Assembly (NCBI RefSeq): GCF_016808335.1
Contig: NC_053139.1
Location: 33,377,954-33,441,953, forward strand
Direction of reading: 5' to 3'
DNA from: Panicum virgatum
Taxonomy: Eukaryota; Streptophyta; Magnoliopsida; Poales; Poaceae
Length of the DNA stretch: 64,000 nucleotides
In this document: one piece after another, positions 1 through 12,314 of the stretch
Layout of the letters: every line of letters begins with the position of its first letter
How positions within the stretch are numbered: the stretch's first letter is position 1
Notes under the pieces: model-generated
What the model was told of the DNA's origin: nothing
Databases searched by the model: none
What the model saw: only the letters and a program-made list of their open reading frames with translations
Program-made: the position numbers and the translations under genes

Positions 1-1013
1 TTCAAAAGCATAAACTCAGTACTGAAATTTTTCCAGATTTTATACACTTATATAGCAGAGGTGATAAAAAGATTAAAAACAGCAATCCATTAACAAAGAT
101 TAATTCTACAGAAAGTTTTACTAAGGATTTGGTTCTCAAATTTTTACCAGAGACTAGTCCTGAGTAAACATACTCCAGAAAATTTTTCAAGATTTAACTC
201 ACTATGATAATTAGTTATTCAGTTAACTTAACATGAGTTTGAATAAATTTCTCAAGATGCATTTGACCAGTATTGCATCTGAACTTTTTATCACAGTAGA
301 ACATACTCTAAACAAGATCATACCCACAAATAATGATCAGAAACATTGTAGATTACTCAGAACAAAAATAGTAAATCTAGCCCTAAGATGCTAAGCATGA
401 TTATTCGACAAAGCCAAACTCAGTAACTGCAGCTCAAAATTTTTAGACAGGAACACAGAGCTAAAAAGAGACTTCAGAAATAAATATGGATTTTTCTGAG
501 CATAACAACTATATACGAGGAATTAAGTTAATTAAACAATCATAAATCATGGATATAGCAAATGAACTCTAATAAATTTGAAATTTAGATATTTGCAGGG
601 ATTCAGTGGCACAAGTCTGTAATAAAATTTTCAGAGCAAGTTCATGTGCATATTTTCCAGAATTAAATCGAGAAAGCTAACAACAGATTAGAGAATCTTG
701 ATTGTTCTAACATGATAACTGTTTTGGTTGGTGTCATCTTTTTTTTGTGATCTTAGCATCCCATTAGTTATAACATATCCAAAAATCAAGGTCATTTGGT
801 GAGCAGAACTTCATGAACATGCATAAGGTGATTTTCTTAATCTTTTCCCTAGATTAAATTCGGTTGAGTTTCTGCAAATATGATTGTTACAAAATTTGTA
901 AATTTGTTTACACGGATTCCAGATCAGTTGAGTTTGCATTTTTCTGATTTTTCTGTGATTGTTTCGCATTTTAGAAGTTCACTGGTATACACTGTAAACT
1001 TGCAGAGACACCC
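1..1013. other. AT-rich non-coding stretch
   Basis: No convincing gene is visible. The only open frame is a 62-residue hydrophobic one on the minus strand (2-190), with no family resemblance. The base composition and the following GC-rich block suggest old transposable-element or intergenic DNA upstream of the gag relic at 2257. No LTR ends or terminal inverted repeats were found. Confidence 0.5.
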
Positions 1014-1943
1014 TTGAACAAAAAAAAGAAATTACAACCGGGTCCTTCGCCGGCCTTCTCCGCCGTGGCATCTTGCCGGTGGTGTTCTGCGGTGCAGGGC
1101 TTACCGGGGCTGCCACGGGGAGGCGCGTGGGGGAGAAAGGATCAAGGAACACCTACCCTGGTCGACGTTCGAGCGTTTGGAGCACAATTTCAAGCTCGTC
1201 GGCGTTGATGGCGGGTCGGTTGTTCGGTTTGCCGGCGCTGGAGGCGAAGGAGGGCACGGGGTAGGGGAACAAGGCGCGCACGAGCACCGCGTGAGCTCGT
1301 GGATGCTTCTGGGGTAGCTGTTGGGCCTCGGTCTTCCACGGAGCTGGCCGGTCCGCGGTGAGCCTGAGCTCGCCGGCGGCGGCGCAAAAGGGGAATGGCT
1401 TCGGGAGGGGGTTTGGATTCGATTCCGCGCGTGTGGAGCTTAACTGGGAGGTGGCGAAGCTGCTGCGGTGGTCGGAGGGGGCAATGTGGGGCTGGGCTAG
1501 CCGGTCCGCGAGAGCTGGATCTCGGCGGCCATGGCGGAGCGGCGGGAGGAGGAAGAAGGGGAAGAAGGGGCGCGACTGTGGGGGTTCTGGGGGTCTTTAT
1601 AGGCCAAAGAGCTCCTGGGTGAGGAATGGAGTGACTGGGGGCGGTCGATTTGGCCTGGGCGAGTCGACGGCGAGCGGGCGGAGGAGGCAGCGGCGCGGCG
1701 CATGGCTGGGGTGTCGTGGCGGCTCGGGGAGCGGCCTGGGACGCGTGTGGGCGTGGGAGGGCGCCAAGGGGCGGGCCAGGTGGCGTGGAGAGGTTTCCCC
1801 GGGTCCATTTGGCCGCGGGCGCGCGGTGGACGAAGTCCACCGGCGGCGTACGGCGGGCGGCGCGAACCGAGCAGGCCGGGAAAGAGAGAGATGGAGATAA
1901 GGGCATATTTGTGATTTCTGAAATTCCAGGGACCTCTCGGTAA
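1014..1943. other. GC-rich block with low-complexity open frames on both strands
   Basis: This roughly 900-bp island is very GC-rich between AT-rich flanks. It has a 238-residue minus-strand frame (1190-1906) and a 180-residue plus-strand frame (1358-1900). The minus frame is made of Pro, Ala, Arg and Ser runs; the plus frame is Gly- and Arg-rich. Neither has a recognisable domain, and such frames are expected by chance in GC-rich DNA. Many grass retroelements carry GC-rich filler or captured exon pieces next to gag, so this may belong to the element whose gag starts at about 2257, but I see no junction that proves it. Confidence 0.35.
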
Positions 1944-2256
1944 ACTAAAATTATCTCCTAATTGGAGGGCTCAAATGGAAAGTGTTGAATACCACTTTTG
2001 CATAACTTTTCAAGATCTACAACTTTTGTGTTATGCAAATTTTCATTTGAAACTCACATTTTGAACTATTGGTACATTTGCATATTTGCACAAAAGGACT
2101 TTAGTTTATTCAGTTTTGACTTGATTTTTTGGCTGAAATTCAATTGAGCACATGTCAATTGAAACACCTCCCATGAGCCAACAAAAATTTTGTGCACATT
2201 TTTGAATTCAATTTTGAGTAGCTTTTCACTCCTTTCTCTTTTTCCTTTAATTTCTT

Positions 2257-4662
2257 TTGTATGATTTGTATTTTATTTGGTCCTTTCTCTTTGAATTAAT
2301 TTCTCAAATTTTTATTTTAACTTTAACTAAGGTACATGGAATGCCGATGAATTACTTCAGTGGTCAAACAGTAACGCCAACAAATGCGTTGGTGGCTCAG
2401 CAAACGTATTCTGATCCGCTTACAAGCATCCATGGTTTGGCTAACTTTCGCCGAACGTATGAGTTAGAAAATTCTACGCCACCATATTATACTCATACTT
2501 ATAATATGCCATCGGTACCCCCCAGAAACACCATGCCACATATCGGTCCTATCACGGATGAGATGTTTGACGGATACGTGCTGCGATGGCAACACAAGCA
2601 GCAACCGGTCAAACAAACCCCATCAACCGGTCAGACCGGTTCACCTCAACCGGTCAGACCAGTCGTATCGACCGGTCAAACCAGTTCTCCCGGTCATGCG
2701 ACATCAAACCAACAGATCATGTCTACCTCCACACAGCCAAATTCATCAATTAATCTCAAAAAAATTCTTGCTGAATGTAAGAATGATTTGGCTAAGATTA
2801 TCAAAGAAAGTCTTGGAATAGATGTGAAAGGCAAAACTCTATCTTGCCAAAAGCCGTATCCTATGTCTTTTGATGCGATTACATATCCTGCTGGTTTTAG
2901 ATTGCCTGAATTTGTGAAGTTTAATAGAGATGATAGTAAAAGCACTTTCGAGCATGTTAGCCAATATCTTGCACAATTAGGAGAAACTAGTTCTATAAAT
3001 GAATTAAAAGTTCGTTTGTTTTCTTTATCTTTAACCGGAACAGCTTTCTCTTGGTTTAGTTCTATGGCTCCTAACTCCGTTACTCCATGGGAACAATTAG
3101 AGCAAAAGTTTCACGATCACTTCTTTTCCGGAAGTTATGAGCTTAAATTGTCCCATTTGACATCGGTTAAGCAAATGCGCGATGAATCTGTTAATGATTA
3201 CATTAGAAGATTCTGCGATACAAAAAACTAATGCTTTAATGTGAATATTGCTGAAAAAGATCTAGCGGATTTAGCTTTTAATGGTTTGAGATCTCACATT
3301 AAAGAGAAGTTAGAGGGCAATGACTTTTTTGCGGTTAACCAAGTGCATCAAAGAGCTTTGGCTGCAGAAAGCCGAAGCAAAGAGTTACAAGGAAGTAATA
3401 GACATCATCGTCCAAATACTCATGCTCTTGAGTATCATTCGGATTCTTCGGACGATGAGTCTAAAGATGTTTACGCTGCTAAATTTGTGTGGTCGCCCAA
3501 TGATAATCCAAGTACTTGTGCTACTTTAAAGCCGATTCCTAAAAATCGGCATGATGAGGTTAAATACACTTTTGATGTGTCAAAGTGTGATAGAATCTTT
3601 GATAAGTTAGCAAGGCTTGGGAAGATTAAGTTCTCTCACACAATTCTGTCAGTAGATGAGTTGAAAAGGCATGCTTATTGTAAATTATATAATACTTTTT
3701 CTAATGATACCAATGATTGCAATGTTCTTCGTAGACAAATACAATCGGCCATGAATGAATGATGATTAGTTATATCTGCAATGCAAGTTGACCAGAATAC
3801 TTTTCCAATGCCTGCACATGTGCTTGAATTGAAGAATCCCAAAGTTTTAATTCGGCCAAGTCAAGCTGAATCTACTAAAGGTAAGAATGTAATCATTGGA
3901 GAAGAGAGACCTGAGAGAAAGGTGCTGCAGAGCAAGACTTCTCGAGCTACAACAAAGACATCAACACTCGGGGGGGGGGGGGCAAAGCAAAGAAAAGAGG
4001 ACCGGCAACAATCTGACCGGTCAGACCGGTTCATCGAGCGGTCTGACCGGTCTCATGGGCGGTCTGACCGGTGTGTCCAATAAATCTAAAAATTCCTCCA
4101 CGCTTGGAACTAGAACAAGGCTGAGCTTCAAAGAGCTCCTGGCCAAATGAGAGGGAAGGAGTTGTCCAGAAGCAGAAGGAACGGCAAGATGAAGCCAAAG
4201 ATGCAAAATCGACATCCACGTCTAGTGAGCAATCGGATCCTCGCATACATCAAGGTAATTTTGTTGTTATGCCAAATTCAAGGCCGGTTACTCCAGGATT
4301 TTGGCTGTATCCTTATTATTACACACCTTCGAATTATAGTAGGATGTATATGTAGTGTTATTACATTCAATACCTTATTATATATCCAAGTTGTGTATTA
4401 CCAAGGCCGATTGTTACTAGTGACAATCTAGTAAAAAAAAGAAACTAATTGCAGCAAGGAGAGTGAGAAAAGCATAAAGCAAGATTCAAAGTACTTACAG
4501 CCGAGGTGGTGTCCCTCGGGCTTATCTCGCACTCAAAAGAGAAGGTTGCAACGTTTGCGTAATCAAGAAAAGATGGAGCAACAAGTGGAGGTCGAGCCAA
4601 CAAAGCCGATAGCCATGAAGAAGGTTTGGAGGCCAAAGCAAATTGTTTCATCATCAACTTGA
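2257..4662 (+). pseudogene. gag: Degenerate Ty3/gypsy-type gag
   Basis: This is a decayed retrotransposon gag (structural polyprotein that coats element RNA). The first frame (2257-3231) ends in a capsid-like region of the Retrotrans_gag family: a YPAGFRLPEFVKF stretch, then GTAFSWFSSM and a QKFHDHFF helix. It continues after an in-frame TAA (about 3230) as NIAEKDLADLAFNGLR (3241-3762), breaks at two adjacent TGA codons (3760-3765), and resumes at 3781-4083. A C-terminal piece at about 4479-4662 reads PRWCPSGLSRTQKRRLQRLR, typical of grass gypsy gag. No protease, reverse transcriptase or integrase follows before the LTR at 4807, so the element was non-autonomous or lost pol. Both TGA codons could come from CGA by methyl-cytosine deamination. 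The coding start is uncertain. Confidence 0.75.
2600..2690. repeat. AACCGGTCAGACCGGT repeats within gag
   Basis: Near-palindromic ACCGGTCAGACCGGTT-type units recur here and again at about 4015-4075 and 4840-4925. They fall inside the gag linker, the 3' untranslated part and the LTR of the same gypsy relic. The unit encodes a Pro/Val/Arg-rich linker when read in frame. Confidence 0.7.
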
Positions 4663-4806
4663 AGAAAAGCAAGACATGACCAATAATTTTTATCGCCCTT
4701 AGCACAAAAAATGGCCAATATATTATTGATCATCGCCCTTAGATAATTTTGGTCCAAAAGAGTGTTCTTTGGCACGCAAGCTTAGCCAAAGAACAGGGGG
4801 GGCATA

Positions 4807-5395
4807 TGTTGATGACCAAAATTGGCAGCGGACTAGACCAATCAGTCTGACCGGTCACCCTAGGCGGTCTGACCAGTCTATGATGCTATAGCCGATACGG
4901 CAGGAGCCGACCGGTCTGACCGGTCCAAGCAGAGTCCGAGTACAACTAGAGATTTTTATAGATTTAGATCTTGTAATTGGATTTCTTGTGGGACAAGTCC
5001 ATCCACCCTATAAATATAAAGGGTCACGGCCGATTGAGGCATCCAATCGATCAAAAACACAACAATACATTACTTTTCTATCTTTTTATTGCCTTTTCGA
5101 TTATCTCCAAACCCTAGCTCTTCCAACCTCCCATCTATTGTTCTTCCTTCGTCTCCGCGACGTCTAAAGGCATTCTAGGTGGCCTGCCAATCCTTGAACA
5201 ACCCTATGTGTGCCTGCCCTGACGGGATCCCTCCCGAGTGAGGGTTCGTCAGATCTCGCCGTTTCACCCCGGCGACCGGTCCGACTGGTCCCTCTGTCCA
5301 GTTTGACCGCCTTACGCAGGAGGCGCTGCATCGAGTTCCTCCTCACGCCGCGCGACCGTGCGCGTTCATGTGTTGGCCCTAGATTGGCGCCAACA
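4807..5395 (+). mobile_element. LTR of the gag-only gypsy element (3' LTR)
   Basis: A polypurine tract (AAAGAACAGGGGGGG, about 4787-4803) directly precedes TGTTGATGACC. The proposed LTR ends at GGCGCCAACA, giving the expected TG...CA ends with a short TGTTG/CAACA inverted repeat. A TATA box (TATAAATA, 5009-5016) lies inside and is followed by a plausible transcribed leader. No second copy of this LTR is present upstream in the window, so the 5' LTR is lost or outside, and no target duplication can be checked. The right boundary rests only on the terminal inverted repeat. Confidence 0.6.
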
Positions 5396-7587
5396 CCCAC
5401 CCACTGCCCCTTCCCCCCAGCCCCGGCCCCTAAAGTGGCGACGACAGCATCTCCAGGCGGCAGCAGCGGTTTCAGGCGTGTATAGGCCAACGTTCGATCT
5501 CTATGTGACCTGTACCATTGAATCACTGTCGCTTATGGTCGGTATCTCTGTCTTCTATGACATATCTTGTATGACCTGTATTGGTACCTCGCGTGAAAAG
5601 TATAGAGTATAAACTGCCTTTTCTATTACCTGCTTTCTATGACCTACAACGTCGTTGCATCCTATGACCCATATCGCTGCCTTATATGACTTGTATATCA
5701 TAAAAACTGTCATCTAAGACTTTTCTATGACATGTATCGCTACATTCTATGACCCTGTATTATAGTGTGATTTTTATTGGTCAAGAAGGTTCGAAGGTCA
5801 AATTCTACGACATGCTACTGCGATTTCTATGAGCCAATTAGATTCAAAACTTAAATTTTCCCATCCCCTAGTTGTTATATGCGGTTTTGTGGGTGTATGT
5901 ACAGATTCTATGACATATATCTCTGCCTTCTGTGATACTGTATAGAGTACAAAATGATGTGTTTTGCTGCCTTCTATGACCTGCTGTCTATGACCTGTAT
6001 GGCTGCCTCCTATGACTCTATATAGCTTCAACATATATGTTTATGTGCCAGTTTGATTCAAATTCGAACATATAAGAATCTTAAAAGCTATTGGATGTAA
6101 AGTCTATAATATGCTATTGGGATTTCTGTGGCTGCCTTCTATGACCCGTATGATAGTGTGATTTCTATGGGTCAAGAAGATTTGAAGTTCAAATTCTAGA
6201 GGGAATTTTGTGCCTCTGCACATATGTTTCTATGACTGCACTGCACGCATATGTTTCTATGGCATGTTTCAGAATAGATACATCTATGACTATAACTACG
6301 GGTATATATGATGGCTAGATTCAAATTTCAATTTTTTTCAAAAAAATATTCATAATAAATCTCATATGGTGCAAAAAATACTAATAATCTAGTGGTGAAA
6401 ACTGTTTGCGAACTGAAAATTCGAGTAAAAAATTATCATGAAAAAATCAGCATGAAAAAATCACTTTTTTTTACTCTCAGTCTCACCTGGCACACCCTCT
6501 CTAGCGCATTCATGGGGCAGCTAATCAGCGCGCGAGCGCCTGGACGGCAACTAGCGCGCGATTTCGGACAGCGGCTGATATTACTTTTTTGGAAAGTTTC
6601 TCTCTCCCCATGATTTTCTGTTGTTAGAAAGTTACTTATGTTATAACGTGTACGTATAACTTTTGAGAATTTTCAAACAACTATCAGATGATATTTTTTT
6701 CAACATAACTATTAGATGATAATTTTTCAGCACACTTTTTATAATACTCATAATTTTTATGCATAAATTTTTCTAACCAACTCTTTTTAGAATAAATTTT
6801 TAACACGACATGTACAAATTTTTATGCATAATTTTTTTCATCCTCCTTACTAAATGATAACGTTGAACATAACTTCCATGAAAACTTCTCACACAACTTT
6901 AATGCATAAGTTTGTCATGCAACACTTCCACAAAAACTTCTCACACAACTTCAATGCATAAGTTTGTCATACAACACTTCCACGAAAAGTTCTCACACAA
7001 TTTTGATGCATAAGTTGTCATACTTGTAAAAATACTTGTCGAGATAACTTTTCAACACAATTTCTATGAAAATGTATTCAGGAAGACTTTTCAGACAACT
7101 TTTTACGTACAAGTTCGTCATACAACTTCTAAGAACAATGCTTGATATAATTTTTTAGTACAATTCTTCTAAAATTTTTTTCAAAAGAATTCATATAGAA
7201 ATACATAGTAGAAAAAAAACTGAAAAAATGATGATAGCTGCTGCTATTATGGAACACATAGGAAATATATAGAAAAGGAAAAGAGAAAGCAAATCAATAC
7301 TTGAACTGCTATCATCACGTGGGCGGATACGGACAGCGCATGGCCGGCTGTAGCATCGCACGCCACGTAGCGCTATAGCGCGCGACTGTTGTTTTGGATT
7401 CTGCGCATGCATGCCGCCTGCCTAGTTTGAAAAAGAAGCGGGGGAGGGGGCTGCTGGCGCCAGGCGCGCGTGGGGGTCCCACGGAACCGCGGGGCGCAGG
7501 GCTGGCTCGGGCTCCCGAAGAGAGAACATCTTCTAGACAGCTGACTAGCTGAGTTAGGAGACTTGCCATCAACAAGCGCTTTGCATG
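5396..7587. repeat. Non-coding DNA with degenerate CTATGAC repeats and a 52-bp tandem repeat
   Basis: No gene is visible. From about 5500 to 6310 the words CTATGAC, TGACCTGTAT and TCGCTGCC recur in shuffled, degenerate form, spaced roughly 20-60 bp. From 6871 to about 7020 a 52-bp unit (CTTCCA, CTTCTCACACAA, AATGCATAAGTTTGTCAT) is repeated three times, with looser versions on both sides. The ends (6480-6610 and 7320-7510) are more GC-rich and share TAGCGCGCGA words. Confidence 0.6.
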
Positions 7588-7589
7588 TA

Positions 7590-7849
7590 CTCCCTCCATT
7601 CCAAATTATAAGTCATTTTAAGAATCTTGGAGAGTCAAATTATTTCAAAGTTTGACCAAAATTATAGAGAGAAATATAAAGATTTATGACATCAAATAGG
7701 TGCACTATGAAAATATAGCTAACAAAGAATCTAATGATATTTAATTATTATCATAAATATTATAATCTTGTCATATAAATTTGGTAAAACTTGAAAAACT
7801 TTGACTCTCCAAGATTTTTAGAATGACTTATAATTTGGAACGGAAGGAG
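7590..7849. mobile_element. Stowaway-type MITE (Tc1/mariner derived)
   Basis: The element starts CTCCCTCCATTCCAAATTATAAGTC and ends with its inverted partner GACTTATAATTTGGAACGGAAGGAG, flanked by TA on both sides (7588-7589 and 7850-7851). At 260 bp, AT-rich and without coding capacity, it matches Stowaway MITEs, which plant mariner transposases mobilise in trans. Two mariner-like elements with CTCCCTCC ends lie downstream in the window. Confidence 0.9.
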
Positions 7850-8127
7850 TAGTAGCACTGGGTATCTAGAAAGTTGACCATGCAAGCCTCGTCTAGTCTT
7901 CAGATAGTCAGTCACGAAGATGTGACAAACGTAGATTCGTTTGCCCGGTTTTGAAAAGCGTTCAGGACTTTTACCCGCCCAATTAACCGTCGCCAGATGG
8001 ATAGGGATCTAGACAGTTGACCATGACTTTTGTGCTCATCCTCCAGCTGGCGTGTGGCGTGCTAGCACGCCCATTTCAGATGATGTGGAACAATTTCGCA
8101 CGTGTGTGCCAAAGCCGCCACTCGTCG

Positions 8128-8140
8128 GCTATAAAACGGT
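8128..8140 (+). promoter_or_regulatory. TATA box of the broken BBE-like copy
   Basis: GGCTATAAAACGG lies about 80 bp before the ATG at 8210. The segment from about 7885 to 8210 is homologous to the promoter of the intact BBE-like gene on the other strand (58573 to about 58960), where the equivalent box is CTATATATAC. The duplication therefore included the promoter. Confidence 0.6.
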
Positions 8141-8209
8141 CGATCGAGCATGCCACGCAAGCAGCACAACTACTGCTGCGGCGAAGTCTGCAAGAAATTA
8201 AGCAAAGAG

Positions 8210-8626
8210 ATGGCCATGGCGGCCAGAAGCAGCCTACCGCCGGCGGCGGTGCTCATCTTAGTAGCCTGCTTGTTCTGCTGTTACGCCTCCACCACCGTCT
8301 CCTCCCAAGAAGCCTCATCGTCCGACGGCTTCCTCGAATGCCTCTCGGCGAGCATCCCCAGCCAGCTCGTGTTCACGCGGAGCTCGCCGTCGTTCACGGC
8401 GCTGCTGAGGTCCTCCATCCGCAACCCCAAGTTCTTCAAGCCCGCCATGGTGCGGCCGCACTACATCGTCACACCCACGAACGCCTCCCACGTGCAGGCC
8501 GCCGTGGCCTGCGGCCGCCGGAGCGGGGTGCGCCTCCGCGTGCGCAGCGGCGGCCATGACTACGAGGGCCTCTCGTACCGGGCCGTGCGCAACGAGACGT
8601 TCGCTGTGCTTGACCTGTCCAGCCTC
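8210..8626 (+). pseudogene. BBE-like FAD oxidase, 5' fragment of a split pseudogene
   Basis: This encodes the first ~139 residues of a berberine-bridge-enzyme-like oxidase. Visible parts are a signal peptide (MAMAARSSLPPAAVLILVACLFCC), the conserved SIPSQLVFT region, TPTNASHVQAAVACGRRSG of the FAD-binding fold, and SGGHDYEGLSYR, whose His is the 8-alpha flavin attachment site in this family. Homology to the intact paralogue at 56969-58573 stops after DLSSL (about 8626), where foreign DNA begins. It resumes at about 20655. A further ATG at 8150 is upstream in frame but sits close to the TATA box and is unlikely to be the start. About 155 bp of the gene is missing between the two fragments. Confidence 0.9.
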
Positions 8627-8840
8627 CAACGCGGATTTTGTACCGCCCGGCGGGACGTACCACCCTCGATGGACGGTATCGAACTAGCCACATCTGCGCT
8701 GAGATTCGTTTACCGTTTGGGCGATTAACCAACGTGGACAAGATAACCAGATCAATTTGCCAGCGCGGCCAGTGTGCTTTCACGCAACGGTCAACACAGC
8801 ACTGACAGAACTCATTCCCGATTCACACGTATCCAGTTCA

Positions 8841-9005
8841 TCGGGATTGGCTTCCAATGGAAGCATCCTAGGCCGCCGTATAGACAAGAATAGATCGGGA
8901 TTTGTTCATCCCTCTCATCCGCCTCCGGGGTTGGCTTCCAATGGAAGCATCCTAGACCATATACGCAAGAAAGAGATCAGGATTTGTTCATCCTCATCCG
9001 CTATG
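8841..9005. repeat. 84-bp direct repeat in the 5' part of the MULE
   Basis: TTGGCTTCCAATGGAAGCAT occurs at 8847 and again at 8931, followed in both by CCTAG, a GTATA/CATATA segment, GATCGGGATTTGTTCATCC and CATCCGC. Two diverged copies of an 84-bp unit lie in the untranslated leader between the terminal repeat and the transposase gene. Confidence 0.8.
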
Positions 9006-9631
9006 GATCCAATTCAGAGCAGCCTAGCTCAGGGCACTTCGAGAGACCAGCAGTGCAGTAAGCGGATAGCCGCTGACTTCATCCCGGCCGCCGGCGAACC
9101 TACAATTACCTGGCAACAAGGGGATGCACATGTCGCCATTGTTGCTGCGATTGCCGAGAAAGACCCTCTCCAAGTTCAGCAAGGCGATTGCCAAGCTCTG
9201 GACTGCAGTACAAGGACAGGAACACTTACCAATTCCACTAGCTCCCCAACGACGGGACAAAAAGGTAAGATTCGTCACCACACTCTATGAAGCAAAAAAA
9301 GGAACTCATCTGCATGAGATTTCCCACTCAAACAAAGCATAATTCTTGGTAAATTCGAGTGCAACAGAGTGCCTGCTAATTGAACCCATAATACTCTAAT
9401 GTGCTGAATTATTGCATACTATTTTGCAAGAATACGGCTGTAGTATAGTAAATGGCACCATCACAATAACACCTATATTTCCCCACTCATGCCACTACAC
9501 CAATTATCAACACCAAGTTAGTCCAATTGAATTAAGTAGCATGGCCCTAGTTTCATTTTTCTAATCTAGCATTCAGACGGGCGTGAAGGGAGGGGCCAGA
9601 TTACAGAATTGTTCCAGCAGAAGAAACAGCA

Positions 9632-12314
9632 ATGATAAAGGCCCTGCGCCGTGCAAGCATGTCACCGGGTGAAGCGATCTTCTTTCCACATGAGGGTACA
9701 ATATTTAACAGTCGTGAAGAAGCGAGGGATTTCTACAACCTCTACTCATGGGAAAAAGGGTTTGGAGTTCGATTTGGCAGAGGAAGGAAAAATGACAGCA
9801 AGTACCAAACAAAACTAGATATTGTTTGCTCATGCGAGGTAAACATGATACTGATATTCAACCTAGCACTCATACTCACTAAGAAAAATGTCATGTGTGG
9901 GAAATAACATACATTGAATTGTCTATGAAATACGACTTGCAGGGACTCAACAAGAACAAGAGGTCAGCATCGATTAGAACAGATTGCAAGGCAATGATTA
10001 GACTGAACAGGCGAAGCGATCATTCCTGGTACATAAGCAGAGTGAATGACACCCACAACCATCGCCTCACATAAGCTTACAGTGAGAACAAGCATTGGAA
10101 ATCTCACAGCTATATAGACCCTAGCACAAAGGATCTCATAAAGAAGTTACGGGAGAACAACATCAGCCTTGGAAGAATATGCAATATATTAGGAGCAACA
10201 GATGGGGGCTCAAGATCAGGAATGAGAAAGGAATCTGTGAGATCAATTTGTGCAAAGATGGCTCAGGAGAACATGCGAGATGACATAGGCAAAACACTGA
10301 AGCTCCTAGACACCATGAAGGAGACTGACCCAGGGTTGGAGGTCAGATTTCAACTCGACGAAGATGGAAGGCTAAAATCAATGTTGTGGTGCACAGGGAA
10401 GAATAGGATAGACTACTCTAGTTTTGGTGATGCCATAACCTTTGACACCACATACCGCACAAACCAGTACAGCCTACCATTTGGTCTATTCATGGGCATT
10501 AACAATCACTTCCAATCTATCGTTCTTGGTGGGTTGCTCCTGACATCAGAGAAGACAGCAGACTTCTAGTGGGCATTTGCCAATTTCATCTCCATAATGG
10601 GCGCTGGGCGGCAAGGCACCAATTACCATGTTAACAGATAAACCAGGCTGAAACACCCTTCATGCATTCGCACCACTGCACACACACCACTTGAATAATA
10701 AAAATGGTAAATTGGTCCATTTCAGCTTAATCTTAATCATTCTTCTATTTGCATGAAACCCATAATCCATCTATAGCCTGACATGATTCATTTATACCTT
10801 TGTTCAAACTAAATAAACATACAAATCTAACCAAGTTTTCTTTCACTACTCCATCCAGACCAATGCGCAGCAATGGCTATGGCGATGAAATCAACAATGA
10901 AAGAGACAAGACATAGATGGTGCCGGTGGCATGTTCTGAAAAATGCTAAGGACAGGCTAGGAAAGGTGTACTCAAAGCACAAAGGGTTCAAGCATGAATT
11001 CAACAAATTGGTAACTGATGAGATAGATATAACCAAGTTTGAAAGGACATGGGATACTCTGGTGAAAAAATACAAGCTGTCAAAGAACATGTTCTTAAAG
11101 CGGCTATTCAAGTACCGAGAAAAATGGGCAAAACCATACTTCATGGGTATCTTTTGTGCAGGAATGACAAGCACACAGAGGAGTGAGAGCGCCAACCATA
11201 TGTTGAAAAGATTCATCCAGCGAGCCGCGCCAATGCACCTATTTGTTGCCAAGTTCAATGAATTTCAAAGTGATCGAAATGACCAGGAATCAAAGGAGTC
11301 ATTTGTCACAAACCAGGTAATGCCTAAAAATGATGGAACCACCAGTCTTATTAGCAGTGATCTCCACACACAAAAAAATCAATCTAGTGTGTTGTAGCCT
11401 TAAAAAGCATGCATGTTTATTTTTTCTTATGATCATGATCAGGTACCCCGCAAACTGAGAGTCGGTATTCCAATAGAAAATCATGCTAACACAATTTATA
11501 CAAGGGCTATGTATGAGAAATTCTACGATGAGCTCTTTGAATCAGGGAGATTTGCCATAACCTCAAAGATTAGTGAATCTGAATATCTCGTGACTGATAC
11601 AAAACAAGACACTGAGGAAGCTACAACCCAATTCACCCTCACATTGCAAGGCACATCCAAGATAACATGCCAATGTGGCCTGTTTGAGCATATGGGGATG
11701 CTTTTCCGTCATGCACTTAAGGTAATTAATCCATTTGAAAATTCAATCATCTGCAAAGTGATTTGTCCATTAAAGATAAGCAAATAGATTATCATTGCTT
11801 CCCAAAAAATTGGTAGGTACTTGTACACCTAGACAGGCCGGAGATACCTGCTGGAAACATAATGAGAAGATGGACAAAGGATGGCTTAGAACATTCGCTC
11901 TCAGTAGACACGAAGGCGACCATGGCTGCTCATAACGACAATATACGCAAGAAACTCCTACTCACTAGAGTTTTCGAAATTGCCAACAAGGAAGCCATGT
12001 TGAGTGAGACAGCATTCCATCAAGCTATGGAAGCAATGAAAGACTCTACGAATCCACCTTTGGAACCAGCCCTTGCAGATATCACAAATACATCAACACC
12101 AGCCATCACTGAAGTGCGCCCAACAGCATGCCCACCTCGGACCATGCTTGGTGGCAGGCCGCCAAACACTGGCCTACAATCTTGGCTCGCAAGCAGAAAA
12201 AGATCCAGCAATAAAACAGCAAACTCCGCATCAGCTTTAGTTGCGGACTGGCTAGATGAAGAGAATCCTCCCACTAAGAAGAGGCGGTCAATTTCAGACA
12301 TTCTATACACGTGA
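9632..12314 (+). pseudogene. FAR1/FHY3-type MULE transposase with introns and two stops
   Basis: The gene has the full domain order of FAR1-type transposases. The FAR1 DNA-binding region comes first (FFPHEGTIFNSREEARDFYNLYSW; WYISRVNDTHNHRL). The MULE transposase core follows (FDTTYRTNQYSLPFGLFMGINNH, with the first catalytic Asp in FDTTY; RSESANHMLKRF, holding the C-terminal acidic residue), then a SWIM zinc finger (CQCGLFEHMGMLFRHALKV). Likely exons are 9632-9839, about 9944-10640, about 10858-11316, 11443-11721 and 11817-12314, with GT/AG borders seen at most junctions. Two in-frame TAA/TAG codons break it (after HNHRLT at about 10072, and after EKTADF at 10567), so it is probably dead. 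FAR1/FHY3 host transcription factors are domesticated relatives, but the inserted position and terminal repeats favour a transposon. Confidence 0.8.

Noticed and set aside
1190..1906. 238-residue minus-strand frame
   Set aside because: Low-complexity Pro/Ala/Arg composition in GC-rich DNA with competing frames on the other strand and no domain.
8150..8209. Upstream ATG of the broken BBE-like copy as the start
   Set aside because: It is about 15 bp from the TATA box and the intact paralogue's equivalent lies at or before its TATA box. The second Met precedes a proper signal peptide.
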